DNA of 64,000 bases from Streptomyces zaomyceticus. GTDB taxonomy: Bacteria > Actinomycetota > Actinomycetes > Streptomycetales > Streptomycetaceae. The stretch spans positions 1 to 64,000 of the forward strand of contig NZ_BNBZ01000032.1 of the NCBI RefSeq assembly GCF_014656215.1, read 5' to 3'. Position numbers and translations under genes: made by a program. This document shows, piece after piece, positions 1-8,367 of the stretch (its first letter is position 1; each line of letters opens with the position of its first letter). A model generated the notes under the pieces. It saw only the letters and a list, made by a program, of their open reading frames with translations. It did not search any database and was not told where the DNA came from.

Positions 1-1
1 G

Positions 2-1525
2 TCCGGGGAGCGGGCGGCGGTCGAGCGGCGCCATCTGACGTACTACCGCGAGCTGGCCCGACGCACCGACCCCGAACTGCGCGGTGCCGGACAGGTCACC
101 GCGATCGCCCGCTTCGGGTCCGAGTACGGCAATCTGCGCACCGCCCTGCGCCGCGCCGTCGACGGCCACGACGAGGACGAGGCGCTCGTCCTCGTCCACT
201 CCCTGCTCTGGTACTGGCAGATGCGCGATCTGCGCTCCGACGCCCTGCACTGGTCGCGGGCCGTCGCCGCCCTCGGCCCCGACCCGTTCACACCGCCCGC
301 CGCTCCCGTCGTCCCCCTGGACGAGCCGTGCACGGCCGCGCCGCCGCCGCTCTCCGAGGAACAGCGCTGGGAGGCCCGGCGCGGGGTGCGGCTCGTCGAG
401 CTGATCAACATGGACCACGAGACCGGGCGCTGGACCAGCCCCGGGGGTGTCGAACGGCTCCGGGAGATGACCGACGTCTACGAGCCGGGCCTACCCCAGG
501 CCTCCCGGCTGCCCGGCTCCCTCGCCGTCTTCGCGGTCATCCTCATCGGCGAGGCCGGCCGGCTCCGCGAACTGCTCGACTCGACCATCGACTCCTGCCG
601 CCGCTACGGCTACGAGTGGGAGCTCGCCAACGCCCTCCAGATGCGGGCCAACATGTTCGCCAACCGGGGTGACCAGTCCGCGGAGGCGATCGCCGACGCC
701 GACGAGAGCCTGGCTCTCTTCGTCCGGCTCGGTGACGCCTGGGGTGCGGCCGAGGCGCTCTCCTCCCGCGCGGAGGCCCATGAACGCCGGCTCGAGTTCG
801 AGGACGCGGCCGAGGACTTCGCCGCCGCCATCGGCTACGCGGAGCGGATCGGTGCCCAGTCGCAGACGGCGCTGCTGCGGGCCCGGTACGCCGGGACGCT
901 CGTGGAGACCGGGCGGCTCGACGAGGGCGAGGCGATCCTGCGCGAGATCGTGGACGGGGACCACGGCTGGGGCCACGAACCCGTGCTCGGCGCCCGTATC
1001 TTCCTCGCCCTGGCGCTCGGCCGCAGCGGTCGCACCTGCGAGGCGCGGGAACAGCTGCACGCGCTGCGGGGGGAGTTCAGCTCCGAGACCCTCTCCATCT
1101 TCGAGGGCTTCACGCTCGGCAGCCTGGGATGGCTGGACGCCCTCGACGGGCGGTACGGCTCCGCCCTCGCCCTGGCCTCGGAGGCGTACGAGCGTTCTCT
1201 CGGCTCGCTGTCGATGATGGTCGCCCCGCAGATGCCCGGGGTCCATCTGGTCACCGCGGCCTGGGCGCTGGCCGGTCTCGGCGGCCCGGAGACACGGACC
1301 GGGGCGGTGCTGCTCGGGGCCAGGGACGGCCTGGTCCCGCCGGGGCACCGCGTGCCGCCGATGGAGCGGGAGAACCTGGAGCGGGCGACGGAGCTGGCCC
1401 GGTCCGTGCTCGGCGAGGAGGCGTTCGCGGTGGCGCACGCAGAAGGCGACGGCCTCTCCTTGGAAGAGGCCGCCGCCCTGCTCGGTCGCGCCGCCGACGC
1501 GATCAGTGAGCGCGCCGAGTCCTGA
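2..1525 (+). CDS. AfsR/SARP-type regulator, C-terminal part (5' end outside window)
   Basis: The reading frame is open from the window edge to a TGA at 1523-1525, giving 507 visible residues with no start, so the N-terminal part lies upstream. The visible part is Ala/Leu/Glu-rich and helical. It contains an EYGNLRTALRRAV segment near residue 40, typical of the region after the NB-ARC ATPase in AfsR/SARP and related large ATPase regulators, followed by TPR-like helices up to about residue 400. No DNA-binding HTH or P-loop is visible because that portion is missing. The likely role is transcriptional control of secondary metabolism or development. The next genes are on the opposite strand, so the regulon cannot be read from context. 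A LuxR-type ATPase regulator with a C-terminal HTH is unlikely, because no HTH precedes the stop. Confidence 0.7.
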   Translation, partial: SGERAAVERRHLTYYRELARRTDPELRGAGQVTAIARFGSEYGNLRTALRRAVDGHDEDEALVLVHSLLWYWQMRDLRSDALHWSRAVAALGPDPFTPPAAPVVPLDEPCTAAPPPLSEEQRWEARRGVRLVELINMDHETGRWTSPGGVERLREMTDVYEPGLPQASRLPGSLAVFAVILIGEAGRLRELLDSTIDSCRRYGYEWELANALQMRANMFANRGDQSAEAIADADESLALFVRLGDAWGAAEALSSRAEAHERRLEFEDAAEDFAAAIGYAERIGAQSQTALLRARYAGTLVETGRLDEGEAILREIVDGDHGWGHEPVLGARIFLALALGRSGRTCEAREQLHALRGEFSSETLSIFEGFTLGSLGWLDALDGRYGSALALASEAYERSLGSLSMMVAPQMPGVHLVTAAWALAGLGGPETRTGAVLLGARDGLVPPGHRVPPMERENLERATELARSVLGEEAFAVAHAEGDGLSLEEAAALLGRAADAISERAES

Positions 1526-1588
1526 ACCCCCGTCGGAATCCCGGTCGGAGTCCCGTCCGGAAACCCGGCAGGGACCCCTGCGGTGGAC

Positions 1589-2443
1589 TCAGGTCTTCTT
1601 GCGGAACTTGGCCACCGCCACGGGGGCCGTGACGACCGTGATGGCCAGGGCCCAGCCGAGGGTCATCCACACGGAGTGGGCGACCGGGCCGCCGTTGATC
1701 AGGTTCCGGGCGGCGTCGGCGAGGTTCGACAGCGGGTTGTAGTCGGTGAAGGTCTCCAGCCAGCCCGGCATCGAGGTCGTGGGGGCGAAGATCGAGGAGC
1801 CGAACTGCAGCGGCATCAGGACCAGCATCGCCATGCCCTGGACGGCCTGGGCGGTCTTCAGGGTGAGGCCGAGCAGGATGAAGATCCACATGAGCGACGC
1901 TCCGAAGACCATCGAGAGGCCGATGGCCGCGAAGAGGTGCAGCACCGAGGTGTGGATCTCCAGGCCGAGCAGGAAGCCCATGCCGAGCAGGATCGCGGTG
2001 GCGATCAGCATCCGGCCGACCTCGACGACGATCTTCGCGATCAGGACGGAGGACCGGGCGATCGGCATCGTCCGGAACCGGTCCATGACCCCCTTCTTGA
2101 AGTCGTCGTTGATGCCGACGCCGACGGCCATCGCGATGTTCATGCCCATCATCGCCATCAGGCCCGGCGTCACGTAGTTCACGTAGACGTCGTTGTTGCC
2201 CTTGCCGGAGATCGCGCCGCCGAAGACGTACACGAAGAGCAGGATGAAGATGATCGGCATCAGGACGGCGTCGAACATCGACTCCGGGTCCTGCTTGATC
2301 TGGAGGGCGTTGCGGCGCGCCAGGGCGCCGATGTGGCGGAGGTTGGCCCGGAGGCCGATCCGGCCCTCGGCGACGGGCTCGCGGCGCGCGGCGGCCGGAC
2401 CCGGGGATCCGACGGGGGGCTTGGTGACCGTGGTCGTGCTCAT
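1589..2443 (-). CDS. ABC-2 type transporter permease (DrrB-like)
   Basis: This 284-residue membrane protein has a short Pro/Ala-rich cytoplasmic N-terminus, a conserved run around NALQIKQDPESMFDAVLMP, and about six hydrophobic segments from residue 45 onward, as in ABC-2 permeases of drug or lipid exporters. It ends in a basic KFRKKT tail. Its ATG (complement of 2441-2443) overlaps the TGA of the upstream ATPase gene in an ATGA arrangement, so the two are translationally coupled and form one exporter. The substrate cannot be inferred. The neighbouring regulator is on the other strand and no dedicated repressor gene is adjacent. Confidence 0.87.
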   Translation of the reverse strand: MSTTTVTKPPVGSPGPAAARREPVAEGRIGLRANLRHIGALARRNALQIKQDPESMFDAVLMPIIFILLFVYVFGGAISGKGNNDVYVNYVTPGLMAMMGMNIAMAVGVGINDDFKKGVMDRFRTMPIARSSVLIAKIVVEVGRMLIATAILLGMGFLLGLEIHTSVLHLFAAIGLSMVFGASLMWIFILLGLTLKTAQAVQGMAMLVLMPLQFGSSIFAPTTSMPGWLETFTDYNPLSNLADAARNLINGGPVAHSVWMTLGWALAITVVTAPVAVAKFRKKT

Positions 2444-3438
2444 GCGGCGACCTCCTCGTTGATCTCGTCGGAAACGGTGGTCTTCTCGCCGGTGATCGCC
2501 AGGAACACCTCGTCCAGGCTGGGCAGATGGGTGCCGATGTGGGCGATCCCGAAGCCCCGCGCGCCGAGCAGCGCCACGACGGCGGTCAGCTGCTGGTCGG
2601 TGAGGATCGGCACGTACAGCGCGCCCTCGTCGGGGACGACGGTCGAGCCGGCGACCCCGTCGAGACCGGTCTCGCGGAGCGCGGCGGCCATCGCCGGCAG
2701 CTGGTCCGGGTCCACCGGGCGGACCTTCAGGGTCCGGCCGCCGACCTTGGCCTTGAGCTCGTCGACGCCGCCCCGGGCGATGACCTTGCCCTTGTCGATG
2801 ACGGTCAGCTCGCTGGCGAGCTGCTCCGCCTCCTCCATGTACTGGGTGGTGAGGAGGACGGTGACGCCCTCGGAGACCATCCGCTGGACCTCGTCCCACA
2901 CCTCGTTGCGGGTGCGGGGGTCGAGGCCGGTGGTCGGCTCGTCCAGATAGAGGACGGCGGGCCGGCCGATCATCGAGGCGGCGAGGTCGAGCCGGCGCCG
3001 CATGCCGCCGGAGTAGGTCATCGCGGGCCGCTTGGCGGCGTCGGTGAGGGAGAAGCGCTCCAGCATCTCGTCGGACCGGCGGCGGGCGTCGGCGCGGGAG
3101 AGGTCGAGCAGCCGCCCGATCATGTACAGGTTCTCCCAGCCGGACAGCTTCTCGTCGACCGAGGCGTACTGACCGGTGAGCCCTATGGTGCGGCGCAGCT
3201 GGCGGGGGTGCTTCACCACGTCGTACCCGGCGACGAAGGCGGTGCCGGCGTCCGGGACGAGGAGGGTGGAGAGACAGCGGACGAGGGTGGTCTTCCCGGC
3301 GCCGTTCGGGCCGAGCACGCCGAGGACGGTGCCCTCCCGTACGTCCAGGTCGACCCCGTCGAGGGCCTTGGTGGCGCCGAAGTGCTTCACGAGGCCCCGG
3401 ACCTCGACGGCGTTGGTGTGTGATCGCGTCATGGCCAT
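2440..3438 (-). CDS. ABC transporter ATP-binding protein (DrrA-like)
   Basis: This is the cytoplasmic ATPase partner of the adjacent permease. It has a Walker A GPNGAGKTT near residue 45, a Q-loop, the signature YSGGMRRRLDLA, a Walker B VLYLDEPTTGLDPRTR, and the DrrA-type C-terminal extension (about 100 residues ending in DEVFLAITG) typical of daunorubicin-resistance ATPases. Two ATGs six bases apart (3438 and 3432) could start the protein, and a TTG at 3462 is also in frame. I give 3438, but no strong ribosome binding site decides it. The stop overlaps the permease start by 4 bp. The call as one half of a drug or lipid export pump is firm; the substrate is unknown. Confidence 0.88.
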   Translation of the reverse strand: MAMTRSHTNAVEVRGLVKHFGATKALDGVDLDVREGTVLGVLGPNGAGKTTLVRCLSTLLVPDAGTAFVAGYDVVKHPRQLRRTIGLTGQYASVDEKLSGWENLYMIGRLLDLSRADARRRSDEMLERFSLTDAAKRPAMTYSGGMRRRLDLAASMIGRPAVLYLDEPTTGLDPRTRNEVWDEVQRMVSEGVTVLLTTQYMEEAEQLASELTVIDKGKVIARGGVDELKAKVGGRTLKVRPVDPDQLPAMAAALRETGLDGVAGSTVVPDEGALYVPILTDQQLTAVVALLGARGFGIAHIGTHLPSLDEVFLAITGEKTTVSDEINEEVAA

Positions 3439-3477
3439 CACTAGACCAGGCGCCACCGACAATCCCCCGACAGACGA

Positions 3478-3516
3478 CCGACAGCCCGCCGATGGGGGAT
3501 GTCGGCGGGCTGTCGG
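3478..3516 (-). terminator. Stem-loop terminator downstream of panB
   Basis: A perfect 15-bp inverted repeat (3478-3492 pairs with 3502-3516) with a 9-nt loop lies 34 nt beyond the panB stop and 40 nt before the ABC ATPase start. There is no U-tract, as is usual in Streptomyces. It separates panB from the exporter operon. Confidence 0.75.
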
Positions 3517-3549
3517 GTGGTGCCGCAGTGGCTGTGTGGGCCTGTCGGA

Positions 3550-4413
3550 CTAGTGGAAGGTGTGCTCCTCGGCCGGGAACACCCCGCCGCCGACGTCCTC
3601 CGCGAAGGCGCGCGCGGCGTCGCCGAGCGTCTCGCGGAGGTTGGCGTACTGCTTGGTGAAGCGCGGGACCTTGCCGCCGGTCAGGCCGGCCATGTCGGTC
3701 CAGACGAGCACCTGGGCGTCGGTGCCGGCGCCCGCGCCGATCCCGATGGTCGGGATGTGCAGCGAGCGGGTGACCTCGGCGGCCAGCTCGGCCGGTACGA
3801 GCTCCAGGACGACCGCGAACGCGCCCGCGTCCTGGGCCGCCTTGGCGTCGCGGAGCAGCTTGTGCGCGGCCTCGTCGGAGCGGCCCTGGACCCGGTAGCC
3901 CATGGTGTTCACGGACTGCGGGGTGAGACCCAGGTGGGACATGACGGGGATGCCGGCCTGGACGAGCAGCTCGGTCTGCGGCAGCGAACGCTCGCCGCCC
4001 TCCAGCTTGATCGCGCCGACGCCCGCGTCCTTGACCAGCCGGGTGGCGTTGCGCAGGGCCTGGACGGGCCCTTCCTGGTACGAACCGAAGGGGAGGTCGC
4101 CGACGACGAGGGCGCGCCGGGTGCCCCGGACGACGGCGGCGGAGAGCAGCGTCATCTCGTCCATCGTGACGGGCACGGTGGTGTCGTAGCCGAGGTGACA
4201 GTTGCCCATGGAGTCGCCGACGAGGATGACCGGGATGCCGGCCTCGTCGAAGACGGAGGCGGTCATCGCGTCGTAGGCGGTGAGCATGGGCCACTTCTCG
4301 CCGCGGGTCTTGGCGGCGGCGATGTCGTGGACGGTGATGCGGCGTGTGCCCTTGCCGCCGTACAGCGCCTTGCTGCTGTCGGCGGACGGGTTCTGGGCAG
4401 CCTGAAGCGTCAT
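3550..4413 (-). CDS. panB: 3-methyl-2-oxobutanoate hydroxymethyltransferase (PanB)
   Basis: PanB transfers a hydroxymethyl group from 5,10-methylenetetrahydrofolate to alpha-ketoisovalerate to give ketopantoate, the first committed step of pantothenate/CoA synthesis, in the cytoplasm. The 287-residue protein has the family features in order: MLTAYDA near 43, VGDSMG with the metal-binding Asp/Ser near 67, VKDAGVGAIKLEGG, the SHLGLTPQ loop and GIGAGAGTDAQVLVW. The ATG at 4413 was chosen because an AAGGAG lies 9 nt upstream; an in-frame TTG two codons earlier has no better site. It is monocistronic, with its own terminator and no other pan genes beside it. Confidence 0.95.
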   Translation of the reverse strand: MTLQAAQNPSADSSKALYGGKGTRRITVHDIAAAKTRGEKWPMLTAYDAMTASVFDEAGIPVILVGDSMGNCHLGYDTTVPVTMDEMTLLSAAVVRGTRRALVVGDLPFGSYQEGPVQALRNATRLVKDAGVGAIKLEGGERSLPQTELLVQAGIPVMSHLGLTPQSVNTMGYRVQGRSDEAAHKLLRDAKAAQDAGAFAVVLELVPAELAAEVTRSLHIPTIGIGAGAGTDAQVLVWTDMAGLTGGKVPRFTKQYANLRETLGDAARAFAEDVGGGVFPAEEHTFH

Positions 4414-4582
4414 GGTCAACGGCTCCTTGTGTCATCTCGAGGCGCCCTGACGGCGTCCCCGGACCACATCCATGGTGGCACTTCGCCGGGCGAGCGGGGA
4501 AGTGGGCCGTAGTGGCGCTCTTCACACCGGTGCCCGGCGGGGCGTTCACCTGCCCGCAACGTAAAGACTCGGTCAGGGATTA

Positions 4583-4605
4583 CGATACGAGACGGTCTCG
4601 TATCG
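4583..4605. promoter_or_regulatory. Candidate TetR operator upstream of the MFS/tetR pair
   Basis: A 23-bp perfect palindrome has 11-bp arms (4583-4593 and 4595-4605) around a single central G, with core ATACGAGAC-G-GTCTCGTAT. It lies 23-45 bp before the MFS start. A TACGAT hexamer at 4581-4586 overlaps its left edge and could be the -10 box. The gene after the exporter is a TetR-family repressor, the usual partner of such a site. The palindrome is seen directly; its function is inferred. Confidence 0.7.
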
Positions 4606-4627
4606 AAATTGCTCTACGGTGGTGGGC

Positions 4628-6280
4628 ATGTCACAGCCGTCCTCTCCACCCGCCGCGCCCGCCGGGCCCCGCATCCCCGAGGCGGTCCACCGCCGCCGCT
4701 GGGCCGTCCTCGGCGTGCTGATGCTCAGCCTGCTGATCGTCGTCCTCGACAACTCGATCCTGAACGTCGCCGTCAAGACCATCGCCGCCCCCGCGCCCAC
4801 CGGCATCGGCGCCACCCAGGGCGAGCTGGAGTGGGCGATCAACTCGTACACCCTCGTCTTCGCCGGCCTCCTCTTCACCTCCGGCCTGCTCGGCGACCGT
4901 CTCGGCCGCAAGAAGGTGCTGCTCTTCGGCATCACCGTCTTCGGCATCGGCTCCGCCCTCGCCGCGCTCTCCGGCTCCCCGGGCGAGCTCATCGCGTACC
5001 GGGCCGTCATGGGCCTCGGCGCCGCCTTCGTCATGCCCGCGACCCTCGCCGTCCTCATGAACGTCTTCGAGCGCGACGAGCAGCCCAAGGCCATCGGCAT
5101 CTGGGCCGGCAGCGTCGGCCTCGCCATCGCGATCGGCCCGATCACCGGCGGCATCCTCCTCGAACACTTCTGGTGGGGATCGATCTTCCTCATCAACGTG
5201 CCGGTCGTCCTCCTCGCCCTCGTCCTGATGACGTGGCTCGTCCCCGACTCCCGGGACCCGAAGCCCGGCCGGATCGACATACCCGGCGTGCTGCTCTCCG
5301 TCGTCGGACTCGTCCTCCTCGTGTACGGGATCATCCGCGGCGGCGAGCTGGCGAGTTTCACCGACGTCACCGTCCTCGCCCCGGTCCTCGGCGGCCTCGC
5401 CGTCCTGGTCCTCTTCGTCCTCCACGAGCGGCGCAGCGACCACCCGGCGATCGACATGGGGTACTTCAGGAGGCCCGCGTTCTCCGCGGCCGTCGCCGCC
5501 ATCGCGCTCGTCTTCTTCGCCCTCATGGGCGTGACCTTCTTCTCCGCCTTCTACCTGCAGAGCGTCCGCGGCTACAGCGCGCTCCAGTCCGGCCTGCTCA
5601 TCCTGCCGCTGGCCGTCGCGCAGATGGTGTTCGCGCCCCGGGCGCGGCTCGTCGTCGAGCGCTTCGGCGCCAAGGCCGTGTGCACCGTCGGCATGCTGCT
5701 CGTCGCCCTCGGCCTCGCCGCCTTCGCCCTCTTCGACGCCTCCACCCCGATCTGGGTCATGGAGATCGTCTTCTTCCTCCAGGGCGCGGGCATGGCGCAC
5801 ATCATGCCGCCGGTCACGGTCGCGATCATGCAGGCGCTGCCCCGCGAGAAGGCCGGCTCCGGCTCGGCGATCAACAACACCTTCCGGCAGGTCGGCGGCG
5901 CGCTCGGCGTGGCCGTCCTCGGCTCGGTGCTCTCCTCCACGTACCGCGGGGAGATCGAGGGACACCTGGGCGCCGTCCCGGAGGCCCTGCGCGCCACGGC
6001 GGGCGAGTCCGTCGAGGCCACCCTCGCGGTCGCGGAGAAGCTCGGCCCGGCGGGCCGGGACCTGGTGGCCCCCGCGTACGACGCCTTCCTGGACGCCATG
6101 CACGTCACGGCGATCGCCTCGGCGGTGATCGGTGTGATCGGCGCGGTGGTGGTCGCGGTCTTCCTCCCGGGCCGCACCCCGGCGGGAGCGGCCGGGCCCG
6201 GAACCGGAGGCGCCGGCGACGAGGGGCGGGCCTCCGTGCCCGGCCCCTCCGCCGAGGCGGGAGAATCGGCCCGACGGTAG
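4628..6280 (+). CDS. MFS drug exporter, DHA2 (EmrB/QacA) family
   Basis: This 550-residue integral membrane protein has about 14 hydrophobic segments. It carries the DHA2 motif LDNSILNVAV in the first helix, motif A GLLGDRLGRKKVLL after helix 2, and the antiporter-type GPITGG motif near residue 170, which identify a proton-driven drug exporter. The C-terminal tail is Gly/Ala-rich and hydrophilic. The ATG at 4628 follows a GGTGGTGGG tract; a GTG three codons earlier is possible. A TetR repressor gene follows 68 nt downstream and a palindromic operator sits at the promoter, so expression is probably induced by the exported compound. The substrate is unknown. Confidence 0.9.
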   Translation: MSQPSSPPAAPAGPRIPEAVHRRRWAVLGVLMLSLLIVVLDNSILNVAVKTIAAPAPTGIGATQGELEWAINSYTLVFAGLLFTSGLLGDRLGRKKVLLFGITVFGIGSALAALSGSPGELIAYRAVMGLGAAFVMPATLAVLMNVFERDEQPKAIGIWAGSVGLAIAIGPITGGILLEHFWWGSIFLINVPVVLLALVLMTWLVPDSRDPKPGRIDIPGVLLSVVGLVLLVYGIIRGGELASFTDVTVLAPVLGGLAVLVLFVLHERRSDHPAIDMGYFRRPAFSAAVAAIALVFFALMGVTFFSAFYLQSVRGYSALQSGLLILPLAVAQMVFAPRARLVVERFGAKAVCTVGMLLVALGLAAFALFDASTPIWVMEIVFFLQGAGMAHIMPPVTVAIMQALPREKAGSGSAINNTFRQVGGALGVAVLGSVLSSTYRGEIEGHLGAVPEALRATAGESVEATLAVAEKLGPAGRDLVAPAYDAFLDAMHVTAIASAVIGVIGAVVVAVFLPGRTPAGAAGPGTGGAGDEGRASVPGPSAEAGESARR

Positions 6281-6348
6281 AACCCCCGTACCCGGAAGCG
6301 GCCGGACCCCCGGAAGCCGCCGGACCCCCGGACGAGAGTGGAGCGCAC

Positions 6349-6990
6349 GTGTCGCGGCAGGACGACGGGACCCCCGGAACCCCGGACACCCACGGCCGGG
6401 AGCAGGCCCCCCGCCGCGGGCGCCCCCGGAGCGAGGGGGTCGAGCGGGCCGTCTTCGACGCGGTCGTCGGCCTCCTGGACGAGGGAGTGCCGCTCGCCGA
6501 ACTGTCCGTCGAGCGGATCGCCCGCACCGCCGGCGTCGGCAAGGCCACCCTCTACCGCCGCTGGACCGGCAAGGAGGAGCTCCTCGTCGACCTGCTCCGC
6601 TCGGTGGAACCCCCGGACCCGGTGCTCCCCGGCACCTCGGTCCGGGGCGACCTCGTCGTCCTCATGGAGTCGCTGCGCGAACGCGGAGTCGCCAAGCGGA
6701 CCTCCAGCCTGCTCCACAACGTCTTCGGGCAGATGCAGCTGTATCCGAGGCTGTGGGAGATCTACCACGTCACCGTCATCGAGCCGCGCCGCCGCCTCAC
6801 CCTGGACACCGTGCGGCGCGGGATGGAGCAGCGGGAGATCCGCGACGACCTCGATGTCGAGTTCGTCGCGGACCTCCTCACCGGCCCCCTGCTCCTGCGC
6901 ACCGTCATCCGCCCCGGCGCCTCCCTGGAGCCCGGTCTCGCCGAGCGGGTCGTCGACACCGTGATGGAGGGTCTGCGCCCGCGCGGCTGA
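6349..6990 (+). CDS. TetR-family transcriptional repressor
   Basis: This 213-residue protein has an N-terminal HTH around residues 48-70 (SVERIARTAGVGKATLYRRW) and a helical ligand-binding C-terminal part beginning LVDLLRSVEPP. It resembles TetR proteins with the TetR_C_16/AcrR-type C-terminus that control adjacent exporters. The GTG at 6349 was chosen because GGAG lies 5 nt upstream and the preceding frame is only Pro/Glu-rich repeats. It is co-directional with the DHA2 exporter and probably co-transcribed from the operator-bearing promoter at 4583-4605, giving autoregulation. Confidence 0.88.
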   Translation: MSRQDDGTPGTPDTHGREQAPRRGRPRSEGVERAVFDAVVGLLDEGVPLAELSVERIARTAGVGKATLYRRWTGKEELLVDLLRSVEPPDPVLPGTSVRGDLVVLMESLRERGVAKRTSSLLHNVFGQMQLYPRLWEIYHVTVIEPRRRLTLDTVRRGMEQREIRDDLDVEFVADLLTGPLLLRTVIRPGASLEPGLAERVVDTVMEGLRPRG

Positions 6991-7168
6991 CCGGAGCGAA
7001 GACGTCCGCGGGGCCGACGCCGCCGCGACGAAAGCCCCGGCCAAATGTGCGCGTTCTGTCACAGCCCGCCCGAACGCGCCACCTGCAGGAACCCGCCACG
7101 CCAACGCTGTCGTCCCTCGGGACGTACGACGGACCCGTCATCGCCTAGTGTCGACGTCGGGTCACGGA

Positions 7169-7208
7169 GCAAGGCAGCAACGCAGCAAGGCAGCACGGCA
7201 GCAAGGCA
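7169..7208. repeat. Five tandem imperfect octamers (GCAAGGCA type)
   Basis: Five back-to-back 8-mers (GCAAGGCA, GCAACGCA, GCAAGGCA, GCACGGCA, GCAAGGCA) end 13 bp before the ATG of the EEP-family gene, so they lie in its 5' leader just before the GAGGAC ribosome binding site. No function can be assigned. Confidence 0.8.
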
Positions 7209-7221
7209 GTGAGGACGGGCG

Positions 7222-8244
7222 ATGGCGCGGGTGGACATGACGGAGACCGAGCAGGGCGGCGCGGGGAACGAGCCCCCCGCCTCCCGCTTCCGGACCGCCC
7301 TCGACGGGCTCCGCCACGACCGGGGAATCTGGCGCCGGGGCATCGTGCTCGCGTTGTTCGCCGTCGCCCTCACCCTGCTGATGGTCTTCCACTCCGACAT
7401 CCCCAACCGGATCGGCAACCTGGGCAGCCTCACCGAGACCTTCCTGCCCTGGCTCGGCCTCTTCGTCCCGGTCCTGCTGGTCCTCGCCCTGCTGCGCCGC
7501 TCCGCCACCGCGCTGATCGCCCTGCTGCTGCCGGCCGTGGTCTGGCTGAACGTCTTCGGGGGACTCGTCGCCGACAAGTCGGCCGCGGGCGGCGACCTGA
7601 CCGTCGCCACCCACAACGTCAACGCCGACAACCCGGACCCCGCGGGCACGGCCCGCGTGCTCGCCGAGTCCGGCGCCGACGTCCTGGCCCTGGAGGAGCT
7701 GAAGGGCGACATGGTCCCGGCGTACGAGAAGGGCCTGGCGAAGGCCTATCCGTACCACTCCGTCCAGGGCACGGTCGGCCTGTGGAGCAAGCTGCCGCTG
7801 CGCGCCGCGCAGCCGGTCGACATCCGGATGGGCTGGACCCGCGCCATGCGCGCCACCGTCGTCACCCCGAAGGGCGAGGTCGCCGTGTACGTCGCCCACC
7901 TGCCGTCCGTCCGGGTCAAGCTGAACGCCGGCTTCACCGCCAACCAGCGCGACGTGAGCGCGAACGCCCTCGGCGAGGCGATCTCCGACGACCGGCACGA
8001 GCGGATCATCCTCCTCGGCGACCTCAACGGCACCATGAACGACCGCGCGCTCAACGCCGTCACCTCGCAGCTCCGCTCCACCCAGGGCGCGGCCGGAGAC
8101 GGCTTCGGCTTCAGCTGGCCGGCCTCGTTCCCGATGGCCCGCATCGACCAGATCATGGTGAAGGGCGTCGAGCCGATGTCCTCCTGGGCCCTCCCGGAGA
8201 CGATGAGCGACCACCTGCCGATCGCGGCCCGGGTCACACTCTGA
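7222..8244 (+). CDS. Membrane-anchored endonuclease/exonuclease/phosphatase-family protein
   Basis: This 340-residue protein has three N-terminal hydrophobic segments (about residues 42-60, 70-92 and 95-115), then an extracytoplasmic EEP domain. It has the metal-dependent phosphoesterase signature in order: THNVNADN, the Glu of LALEELKG, VAHLP, GDLNGT and the final SDHLPI with catalytic Asp-His. The family cleaves phosphodiester or phosphate-ester bonds in DNA, RNA or lipids; with three TM helices this member acts outside the cytoplasm, so an envelope lipid or extracellular nucleic acid substrate is plausible but unproven. The ATG at 7222 has GAGGACGG upstream; an ATG six codons later is an alternative. 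Confidence 0.85.
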   Translation: MARVDMTETEQGGAGNEPPASRFRTALDGLRHDRGIWRRGIVLALFAVALTLLMVFHSDIPNRIGNLGSLTETFLPWLGLFVPVLLVLALLRRSATALIALLLPAVVWLNVFGGLVADKSAAGGDLTVATHNVNADNPDPAGTARVLAESGADVLALEELKGDMVPAYEKGLAKAYPYHSVQGTVGLWSKLPLRAAQPVDIRMGWTRAMRATVVTPKGEVAVYVAHLPSVRVKLNAGFTANQRDVSANALGEAISDDRHERIILLGDLNGTMNDRALNAVTSQLRSTQGAAGDGFGFSWPASFPMARIDQIMVKGVEPMSSWALPETMSDHLPIAARVTL

Positions 8245-8367
8245 CCACCCTTTCCGGTCCTTGCCTCCCTTTTCGATCCTTTCCGCCCCATTCGTCGGAG
8301 AGGCGGGAAGAAATCGTCTGAGAGCCTTTGTTCCGTCGAAGAACTATCTTCAGGAAAGGCTCCCCCC

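Noticed and set aside
1568..1581. GCAGGG-AC-CCCTGC hairpin after the SARP-like gene
   Set aside because: A 6-bp stem with a 2-nt loop is too weak and cannot fold well as a terminator.
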